Position numbers and translations under genes: made by a program
Shown here: positions 57,249-64,000 of the stretch, one piece after another
Position numbering within the stretch: the stretch's first letter is position 1
Layout of the letters: every line of letters starts with the position of its first letter
The notes under the pieces: generated by a model
Databases searched by the model: none
What the model saw: the letters and a program-made list of their open reading frames with translations, nothing else
Told to the model about the DNA's origin: nothing
Origin: Cryptomeria japonica
Taxonomy: Eukaryota > Streptophyta > Pinopsida > Cupressales > Cupressaceae
NCBI RefSeq assembly: GCF_030272615.1
Contig: NC_081410.1
Span: 126,839,140-126,903,139 of the forward strand
Direction: 5' to 3'
DNA: 64,000 nt

Positions 57249-59033
57249 TCAGGTCAGAGCTCTTGCATATCGTGATTCATTTGGTTTATCTTGAACTATA
57301 ATCACATTGCAATATTCTGAGTGTGAAGGTTCAATCATGTTGATAACGTTGTCTTGGCTGGCATAAGTATAATTTACCTTGGCAACTCCTTTGGTCTTTG
57401 AGGAATCACCTTGTTCATAAGTAGGCAAAGGGTCTTTAAATGCTTTATGATCAGCATTGGTTGGATGATTCCCAACAACAACTTTACCAGTATCTATGAG
57501 ATCCTGAATCTCATGTTTTAGCTTCATGCAATTGTTTATGTTATGACCCTTATTCTGATGGAAGTCATAGTATTCATTTTCTCTCCACCATCTTGGTTTG
57601 ACATCTGGATCATATGGTCTAGAGTTATCTGGTAGTGTTATCAAGTTGTTTGCCAATAGAGTTTTGAAAGCAGATTCATATGATTCTTCAAGAGGAGTGA
57701 AATCACGCTTAGGTTTGGAAAGCCAAGGCTTTTCTTTGAACCATTCCTTTGTTTTCTTTGGCAGATTCTCTGCTGCAATCTCAGCAGCTTTAAGTGCTTG
57801 TGTACCACTAGCCAAGTTGAATATTGTGGATTTTGAGTTGGTTTTGACAGTGTCTACTACTCCATCATTAACAACATTCTTATTGTTATCTTTGGCAAAT
57901 TTCCAATACTTGTTCTTCTCTTTAGAGCTAGATCCTGTTTGTGTTTCTTTCCAAGGTGTGATATCTCCCTTCTTTATGAGCACATCCTCCATTCGAATGG
58001 CATTATCTACCATTGTGTTAAATGATGGGTGTACTTGCATTTGTACGCTATATTTCAGTTCGGGGACTAAGTTATTGACAAATATATCCATTTTCTCAGA
58101 GTCTGGAATAGGTCGTGGGTACCTAGAGAACATCTTTCTCCAGCGTTGGAGAAAAGTAAGAAGAGGTTCCCTTGTTTTCTGTTGAGTATTACAAAGATCG
58201 ATCATAGTTACAGGATGTAGAATGTTGTATGAGTATTGTTGTAAAAATAGTTGGATTAGTTCTTCGAATGTTTTTATTCCTTTGGGTAGACTTGAGAACC
58301 ATTCCATTGCTTGACCCCCTAAACTCCTTGGGAAGAGACGCATGAGGTACATTTGATCGTGCATGAATTCCATACAAGCAACACTAAATTCCCTAACATG
58401 ATCTTGAGGATCTGAAGTATCGTCATATTTATCAAATTTTGGGATTTCCACTCGTGAAGGAAATGGAGGCATGTGTAGATTCTTGTCAAATGGAAAGGGA
58501 CATATTGTTTCCAAAGAATATTGTTTCGGGGACTTGTCCTTATTCTTCAGTTCTGTGACCTCCATTCGCAAAGCTAGTACTTGTTTGTGTACCATGATTA
58601 TAGGTGAATCTTCCCTTTTAGTAACAAGTGTCTGAACATCATATCCAATAGGAAGTTTGGCACCTTGTTTTGCTAGTTCTAAGAAATAGTCTTCCTTCTC
58701 TCGGGTCATGATTGTTTTCATCATTTTTCTAAAGTCTTTGTCTTTCTGACAGTAAAGGATTTCTTTTTCTGGAGGTTCAGCATCTTCGTCAATCTCACTT
58801 GATGATGAGGAGTCATTATGATTTTCAGGAATATTACGGTTGTTTTTGTTTCCATCATTGTATTCTGTCTCATGTATAGTGGGAGATTTCGGTTCATCAA
58901 AAATTGGCCCGCCCGATGACGACGGCATGTCGGTGAGTGGATCCTTCACGTAGAATGGATTATCTTGATAGGTGAAGGTTTGTTCTTTGCCTTTGGCTTG
59001 TTTCTTATGAGAACTCCTAGTTTGAATAGGCAT
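57249..59033 (-). CDS. gag: gag of element 2, intact frame of 594 codons
   Basis: Starts MPIQTRSSHKK, with an acidic patch (SSSSEIDEDAEPPEKE) around residues 75-95. The Retrotrans_gag core (PF03732) spans about residues 175-345: PPFPSRVEIPKFDKYDD, DPQDHVREF, LMRLFPRSLGGQAMEWF, FEELIQLFLQQYSYN and FLQRWRKMF. A knuckle-like segment near residues 485-500 reads YYDFHQNKGHNINNC; the first Cys of CxFHxxxGHxxxxC is Tyr, so zinc binding is doubtful. It is the longest intact gag here and the best query for the family. A TGA ends it, but the frame continues into protease, so it may once have been a Gag-Pol fusion. The 195-codon plus-strand frame at 57,598-58,185 is its shadow. Confidence 0.94.
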   Translation of the reverse strand: MPIQTRSSHKKQAKGKEQTFTYQDNPFYVKDPLTDMPSSSGGPIFDEPKSPTIHETEYNDGNKNNRNIPENHNDSSSSSEIDEDAEPPEKEILYCQKDKDFRKMMKTIMTREKEDYFLELAKQGAKLPIGYDVQTLVTKREDSPIIMVHKQVLALRMEVTELKNKDKSPKQYSLETICPFPFDKNLHMPPFPSRVEIPKFDKYDDTSDPQDHVREFSVACMEFMHDQMYLMRLFPRSLGGQAMEWFSSLPKGIKTFEELIQLFLQQYSYNILHPVTMIDLCNTQQKTREPLLTFLQRWRKMFSRYPRPIPDSEKMDIFVNNLVPELKYSVQMQVHPSFNTMVDNAIRMEDVLIKKGDITPWKETQTGSSSKEKNKYWKFAKDNNKNVVNDGVVDTVKTNSKSTIFNLASGTQALKAAEIAAENLPKKTKEWFKEKPWLSKPKRDFTPLEESYESAFKTLLANNLITLPDNSRPYDPDVKPRWWRENEYYDFHQNKGHNINNCMKLKHEIQDLIDTGKVVVGNHPTNADHKAFKDPLPTYEQGDSSKTKGVAKVNYTYASQDNVINMIEPSHSEYCNVIIVQDKPNESRYARALT

Positions 59034-59434
59034 TTTTATGGATTACTGTGACCTAAAGTCATTTTGTGATGCAGAGGTCAAGATCAATTTCAGAGCTAGT
59101 TGTTCTGTTTAGAGTATTGTTTAGGAGAAACAACCGAGATTTAGTCTTATTTCAGGAACGATCTATCCTGTTTAAGACATTATCTAAGTTGATTCTAAGC
59201 ATAGTGTAAGATTCAGTCTGGTTTCAGGAATGATCTATCCTATATAAGATGTTATCTAAGTGACTAAAATTTGATAGGTAGTTTGATTGGACTAGCTGAA
59301 AGGTGATCGACCAAATCGTGCAACGCAAATGGCAGAGGTACACTGTCTTGATCTGTTTATGCTCAGGAAAATGATAACCAGTATTATGTTTGTTGTAAGA
59401 TGTTTTTAGGCAAGTTTGACTGTTCTGTTCTGAC

Positions 59435-59706
59435 AAAACCAGAGACTCGTACGACAGTATTTTCTGGACCAGACGATAATAGTTTTGTTTTGTATGAGTT
59501 GTTGCCTCGTACCGTATGACAAATGGGTATGTGCAGGACGACAAAAGGCTGAGGGAAATTCTGCCTTGTATGAGACAGGATACAGAGCCAGACGACAGAA
59601 TAAAATAACTCATACGACATAGGATTATATCTAGGACGACAAACCAGAAAACTCGTATGACACAGGATGTGTTATAGGATGATGAATTATCAGACTCGTA
59701 TGATTG
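59435..59706 (-). repeat. Leader array of TCGTACGACA-type motifs, cluster A
   Basis: About a dozen variants on the plus strand: CTCGTACGACAG, CCAGACGATA, AGGACGACAAA, CTCATACGACATAGG, CTCGTATGACACAGG and others, spaced 15-35 bp. On the minus (sense) strand they read TGTCGTACGAG, the same sense as the array at the antisense gene (41,740-41,995). Confidence 0.85.
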
Positions 59707-59783
59707 TTCACAGGACAGAGCATAGGAATTTTGAGTTTTTCCGATTGCTGAGTATGATAACTGATTATGACCAATTCTGAGAT

Positions 59784-60030
59784 GGACTGATTTTTGACTA
59801 GGATAGACTAGTTTCTGACTCAGATAGAGTTTCGACTTAAAATGGACTAGTTTTCTGACACAGATAGAGCTTTGACTTAGGATGGACTAGTTTCTGACAC
59901 AGACAAAGTTTCGACTTAGGAATGGACTAGTTTCTGACACGGACAAAGTTTCGACTAGTTTCTGACACGGACAGAGTTTCGACTTAGGAATGGACTAGTT
60001 TCTAACATGGACAAAGTTTTGACTTATGAA
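59784..60030 (-). repeat. Minisatellite of ~40-45-bp units in the leader
   Basis: About six copies of a unit built from GGACTAGTTTCTGACA, CGGACAAAGTTTCGACTT and AGGAAT. Units differ by small deletions and substitutions. Confidence 0.85.
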
Positions 60031-61047
60031 TTTGTTTCTGGTCTTCACTAATTTTTGGTATTTCAGTTTTTATTTTAGGGATGAAAACACAGAAAACAAG
60101 TAGTATGTAAAGTGACTCCAATCACAGCATGCAAACCCTAAGGAATTTGGTGAGGAAAGAAAACCTTTGCTTGTAGACTTAGGTACACACCCAATAGCTA
60201 ATCATAATACGGCCGCTAAGTCTCACGCAATGAATTCTCAACGTCGTATTATCTGACTCCAAACACTAATGGGGGCACAAAATGACAAGTATCTTGGGAG
60301 AGTTACTATCTCTCTTGCACAAAGATTATCCCCCTTTCGGAGATCAACTAGGTAGCTTCTAATTTTAAATTGGATTTAGTCAGGGATCCGTTCAGCACGT
60401 CGAGGTATAAACTCAATTAAGAGGTCTCCCAGCCTTGAAAACCAAGGTTTAATATACTCGAAGGTACGGAGGAGAGCTATTCCCGAGCACTGTCATTGAC
60501 TTGATTTTCATCAAACCACATTTATTTTATAGTGGGTTGGAGTACTTGGCATCTAGTCGTTCCCACTTAGGTCGTTCCCCTCACACTGGCCATAATATCT
60601 TTAAGAGTTTTTCAACCCCTCGAGAGGGCAGGCCTGCTAAAGATGTACAAATCTCAAACAAAGAAAAAGCTTCAAGGGTCTGGATTTCTGATTGTCTAGA
60701 AAAAGACAAGAGCATACTCTCCTACCTCTCAGAATCTTCTAAAAGCATGAAAGACAAATTTGTTCTTTAATCAGATAGCAAGTTAGGTTCTTAAAAATGA
60801 ATTTAAAGAATACACGATGTTTAGTTGATTCTTCTTAGGCAACCTGCAAAGAGAACGAATCAGTAGTCATATTGTCTTTGTGTGACAAGCATATTCTTCG
60901 ACAAGCATTTTGCAAAAATTAGTTAGGCTGTGAAAAATTCTAAGATAGACAAATAAACAGTCAGGGTCAATCGTCAGAATAATTAATCAGAAATGAGAAA
61001 ATTATGAAAGTTGCCTCTTTTACCAGAAAATACAAAATTGTACAATA

Positions 61048-61240
61048 GACACTTGAGTCGTACGAGACAGGATGCAGTATCATACGAAATAAGATTGCTA
61101 ATGATTTTTGCTTGTACAATAGAGGATTTTTGCTCGTACGACAGAGGATTTGCTTGTATGATAGGATATTTGTAATTCGTGTGACACCTGCAGTTTGTCA
61201 TTTCAGCCTGTAAAAATTGTCATACGAGATGTACGGACGA
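61048..61240 (-). repeat. Leader array of TCGTACGACA-type motifs, cluster B
   Basis: About eight variants on the plus strand: GTCGTACGAGACAGG, CATACGAAATAAG, CTCGTACGACAGAGG, CTTGTATGATAGG, TTCGTGTGACACC, GTCATACGAGATG. The cluster starts about 80 bp inside the PBS. Confidence 0.82.
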
Positions 61241-61320
61241 AAAACCAAAAAATCTAAAACCTAGAAAATAACAAAAAATAAAGCAGTCAGTCTTGGAGGC
61301 CAAAAAAATGTAGTCTTTCA

Positions 61321-61340
61321 GGCCCCACGGTGGGTGCCAA
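61321..61340 (-). other. Primer-binding site of element 2
   Basis: The minus strand reads TTGGCACCCACCGTGGGGCC, three bases from the LTR end. This TTGGCxCCC form recurs in plant gypsy elements. I do not assign the tRNA. Confidence 0.7.
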
Positions 61341-61343
61341 AGA

Positions 61344-61556
61344 TGTGTGTGTGAAAAAGTGAACCTGTAGCTGCAAGCACAACACTTCAATTAAGTCATT
61401 ATATGCATGGTTAGTGATCAATAATCAATAAGAAATAAACCATAGCAAAGCAACCAATTGCCTTCTAAAAGATGCGAGTATAAGATTGCTCTACGATTTT
61501 TATAAGCAATACCAGTGACTAGACTACACCAAGACGAAGGATTTAATCTATATGAT
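61344..61556 (-). repeat. 5' LTR of element 2, terminal 213 bp
   Basis: It aligns with 39,267 onward with about nine substitutions by eye and stops at CTATATGAT, where element 3 begins. ATGAT (61,552-61,556) is the expected target duplication of element 3. Confidence 0.92.
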
Positions 61557-61940
61557 TGTAAAGCGGAAAATCGCGGTCGAACCCTAGTTGGTCTCCCCTC
61601 TTCTAACTCCGAGGAGAGAGAAGGGAGGTTCGCTAGGATTCGATGGGTTTTCACTTAGGAGGAAGACTTTACATTCAAAAGAGGGGTTGAAACTCATAAG
61701 ATTCAATCCCACACAATGTAAGATTGGATGCTAAATGAATTTCAAGGGTTTGGAAAGCAAAGCTACCCTCTTTTGTAAAGAATGTTGATTAAGGAAATTA
61801 AGCTAAGGATGCATAGAAAGTCATAAAGATTCGCTTATAAACTGAGTTTAGGTTATAGGATGAAGCTGCGGACCTGGAATTAGCAGTAGAATGTCGATAC
61901 AGTGCTGTCCTGCAAATTTGAGAAAAAGTTGTCGGGACGA

Positions 61941-61955
61941 TGGCGCCCGGCGCCA
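61941..61955 (-). repeat. GC palindrome TGGCGCC-C-GGCGCCA in the R/U5 part
   Basis: Perfect 7-bp arms around one base. It lies downstream of the TATA box and so in the transcribed part of the LTR. Confidence 0.8.
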
Positions 61956-62555
61956 CGGTCCTCCGAAAAATCTGCGAAACGAAGGGGGATCTGTTCGTCT
62001 CTGCACAAGGATTCCAGATCTTCAATTTCAGCCGTGTACCTGCAACCTACACACAGAAAAGCGAAGACGATTGGGGGGTTAGGGATTAGGGGTTTGCCTT
62101 TAGGTCAAACCCCGGTTTTGGAATTAACCAAGAAATGAGCAAGAGCTGTAAATGTAAATGATTGTAATGACAAACAAGTACTAATACCTTGTTCTAAGGA
62201 TGTTGGTATCCTTATGTGCGAAGGTTTAGATGTTGTATGTTGTAGTATGTAGTATGTAATAAGTGATCTCCTCTTCAATGGTTGAATCCTTGTCTTGAAT
62301 GCAACACTTAGCCTTGAATGGAGACTTGGAATGATCAATTGCTTGAATGCTTGAATGCTTGAGTATAGTTTCCACGCTTTTCACATATGTCCTTCTCATC
62401 TCTCAAATGAGAGAGAAAATGTAGCTTATATACTTGTCACTTAGGGCTGATAGACTGATTTTCCCGACCTTAGGCCGACCAGGGAAGTATATTTCCAAAT
62501 TGCAATCAAAAAGACCCGATATCACTTAGGAAACCAGGCCCAAAATAGGACCCAG

Positions 62556-62613
62556 GGACCAGGGCGCTGGGCGCCCTGGTCCTGAGGGACCAGGGCACTG
62601 GGCGCTCTGGTCC
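62556..62613 (-). repeat. Tandem pair of GC-rich hairpins in U3
   Basis: 62,556-62,582 has perfect 12-bp arms, GGACCAGGGCGC and GCGCCCTGGTCC, with a TGG loop. 62,586-62,613 is a diverged copy (GGGACCAGGGCAC/GCGCTCTGGTCCC) of the same structure. Both are upstream of the TATA box on the minus strand. Confidence 0.88.
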
Positions 62614-62785
62614 CACCTCCCGGGACATCAGGATGCAAGGAGGTTCAGGCCAGGGTGCTTGAAAAATGCAGTTTTCAGTGTCGTGAGCAAGTTTTGGGGT
62701 CTCCATTCAGGTTGCGTGTTGCGTCGCCATCGTGAAGACCGAAATGCAGTCAAAATTGCAAGTGTCGCAATTTTAGGATGCTACA

Positions 62786-62800
62786 TTTAGCCCCCACTTT
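62786..62800 (-). other. Polypurine tract of element 3
   Basis: The minus strand reads AAAGTGGGGGCTAAA directly before the LTR start TGTAGCATCC. The following 62,801-63,530 is non-coding as far as I can see. Confidence 0.85.
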
Positions 62801-63530
62801 AGCGGGAGTATGTATGCTCATACTTCTGGTAAAGTACAAGGAAACAACGTTGAAAGACTTTCACCACGTCAAGGAGGCAAGATACACCAAGCCCCCAGTG
62901 GACAAAGGATCTTACAACTTCGATTGAAAAAGTAAAAGGGAAGATCACGAGGAAGAACCATGACTGTCAGTAGTAAGGTTCCCTCGCTATGAGTCATGCA
63001 AAAGAAACACCAAAAATCTTCAAGACAAAGCTAAGTTTGCCAAGAAATTTTCAAGTATCTTTGAAAGGATAGACAGGGTGTATGCCCCCCTACGTTAAAG
63101 CGATCGCACACGCCTCAACGGGAGTGATTGTTTTAACGTAGTGATACACATAAGAAATGAGAAAGGGAAAAGGAGCACGTTATCGCAAGGATTTAGCCCC
63201 CAAGTGTGAGATAAGCCCAAGGATAATAGACACAAAACACAAAGCACGAGGTGACTTCGCTTTCCTTGGGGTCAGTATGCTGTATGATAAGTCATGTATA
63301 TATATCATATGTATGTATGCATAATTGTTCTTCATTCCCCAATCAAGGAAGGTCACCTAGAAGAAGGGAACACATGTGTCTTTTGAGTCAACATGAGAGA
63401 GATCGAGAGATCTCAATGCTTTGCATCGTCCTCAAGTAGACAACACTAAGGACGACAAATAGAAGAATGAGAATAACATATAGAAGAAGTAACAAAAGAG
63501 AGGGGGAGAGAGTCTGCTATGCTAATGTAA

Positions 63531-64000
63531 CTAGTCTAGCATGTCATCTACCCCCCGATCTTGCTGATCAATGTTTCGGGAAGGCAGGGAACACGCTAGA
63601 GGAGGAACATCCAACACAACAGATGGAGCTATCACAAGATCCAAACAAGGGCTATGTTCATGTTCCAAGCCACATTGTTCTTGTCTAGGAGCTAGGATAA
63701 GTGCTTTAGAAAATTCATTAGATAAATGGTTATCAACATCAGCAAGTTCATATTCACTATCAGAAGCAAGAGGAGTAACATTTTCATCATGCATAACATT
63801 TTCATCTATATCATCATCAAGATTTATAAAAATAGGATCTTTAACTCGCACAGGATCAAGACCATCATGCATCTTATGTTTAGGAGATTTAGGCTCAATA
63901 TCCGGCTGAGGAGAAAATGGAATAATGCTTGTTGAAGGTGTTTTTGGAGATTGTGAAGTTTGAGAAGCAGCTGCTTCAGCCCTAAGACGACGCTTTCGTC
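63531..64000 (-). CDS. ORF of element 3, partial, unknown function
   Basis: An open frame on the sense (minus) strand enters from beyond the window and ends with a stop at 63,531 after at least 156 codons. The first visible residues are basic (RKRRLRAEAAA), like a nuclear-localisation signal. A Ser/Pro/Thr-rich part (SQTSQSPKTPSTS) follows, then an acidic part (FINLDDDIDENV) and a Pro/Leu/Val-rich end. I recognise no domain. It lies between the pol region expected upstream and the PPT, and could be the end of an extra gene or of a long pol tail. The first internal Met (63,872) need not be the start. Confidence 0.5.
   Translation of the reverse strand, partial: RKRRLRAEAAASQTSQSPKTPSTSIIPFSPQPDIEPKSPKHKMHDGLDPVRVKDPIFINLDDDIDENVMHDENVTPLASDSEYELADVDNHLSNEFSKALILAPRQEQCGLEHEHSPCLDLVIAPSVVLDVPPLACSLPSRNIDQQDRGVDDMLD

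Larger units (their letters stand above)
59034..61320 (-). other. Leader (5' untranslated region) of element 2
   Basis: About 2.3 kb between PBS and gag without a convincing gene. It contains the motif arrays and the minisatellite listed separately. No match to the upstream ORF of element 1 was found. Frames of 70-129 codons here have no domain. Confidence 0.75.
39267..61556 (-). mobile_element. Element 2: Tat/Ogre-like Ty3/gypsy retrotransposon
   Basis: The 3' LTR (39,267-40,419) and the first 213 bp of the 5' LTR (61,344-61,556) share termini. On the minus strand: PBS, leader, gag, protease, G-patch-like tail, linker, RT, dual RNase H, integrase, 3' region, antisense PMD gene, PPT, LTR. 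It lies in the 3' LTR of element 1, carries a 5.6-kb element in its protease and is cut in its 5' LTR by element 3. Its own length would be about 17.6 kb. After subtracting the nested insert and one AATGA (5,623 bp), gag through RNase H stay in one reading frame, interrupted only by single stops and a frameshift near 47.59 kb. Confidence 0.94.
61557..62785 (-). repeat. 3' LTR of element 3
   Basis: On the minus strand it starts TGTAGCATCCTAAAATTGCG at 62,785 and ends near CGCTTTACA at 61,557. A TATA-like TATATAAGC lies at about 62,425-62,435, so U3 is 62,440-62,785. GC-rich hairpins are listed separately. The 61- to 78-codon frames here are not taken as genes. Confidence 0.85.
61557..64000 (-). 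mobile_element. Element 3: LTR retrotransposon, 3' end only
   Basis: A 1,229-bp 3' LTR (61,557-62,785) on the minus strand with PPT AAAGTGGGGGCTAAA, followed by internal sequence to the window end. It is inserted in the 5' LTR of element 2. Gypsy-type is likely from the TGTAGCATCC LTR start and PPT style, but no pol domain is in the window, so the superfamily is inferred. Confidence 0.82.

Noticed and set aside
57598-58185. 195-codon plus-strand frame
   Set aside because: Shadow of the intact gag on the other strand.

Overview
This is plant nuclear DNA made almost entirely of transposable elements. No host gene, tRNA or rRNA is visible. The AT-rich background, the very large Tat/Ogre-like Ty3/gypsy elements with LTRs of more than 1 kb, the deep nesting and the long-decayed coding regions suggest a large, repeat-swollen plant genome. 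A gymnosperm or conifer fits best, but that is an inference from element style and I cannot name a species.

Layout. 1-307 is the edge of a Ty1/copia-type LTR. 308-12,300 is gene-poor and holds a small non-autonomous LTR element (3,278-5,382), a SINE-like cluster with pol III boxes (~7.4-7.9 kb), a GA-rich tract (~8.0-8.8 kb), two strong palindromes (10.36-10.43 kb) and a CT-rich tract (10.7-12.2 kb). 12.3-14.83 kb is a satellite of ~20-bp modules that flip orientation repeatedly, followed by a second GA-rich tract (14.87-15.3 kb).

From 15,321 to the window end is one nested stack. A minus-strand copia element (3' LTR 15,321-17,778, pol remnants 18,092-19,521) is interrupted in its RT by element 1, a plus-strand Tat/Ogre-like gypsy element (19,522-39,266 here). 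Element 1 is interrupted in its 3' LTR by element 2, a related minus-strand gypsy element (39,267-61,556 here). Element 2 carries a 5.6-kb non-autonomous LTR element in its protease region (51,133-56,750, perfect 5-bp duplication AATGA) and is itself interrupted in its 5' LTR by element 3 (61,557 to beyond the window). Two solo LTRs, at 16,181-17,226 and 28,497-30,388, add further layers.

Elements 1 and 2 share one plan: LTR, PBS, long leader, gag with a zinc knuckle, protease followed by a G-patch-like segment, long linker, RT, RNase H, a second archaeal-type RNase H, integrase, a 3' non-coding stretch with a conserved small hairpin, an antisense plant-mobile-domain (PMD) gene, an array of short motifs, an identical polypurine tract, then LTR. 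Both are degenerate. Many nonsense codons look like C-to-T changes at CAG, CGA and TGG codons.

The most interesting observation is that each of the two gypsy elements carries its own family of ~10-bp motifs, repeated irregularly both in the sense leader and at the head of the antisense PMD unit. The copies point in opposite genomic directions, so each motif has the same sense in both convergent transcripts, and the two ends of the genomic RNA are complementary at many points. No prokaryote-type system (CRISPR, defence island, operon) is present.
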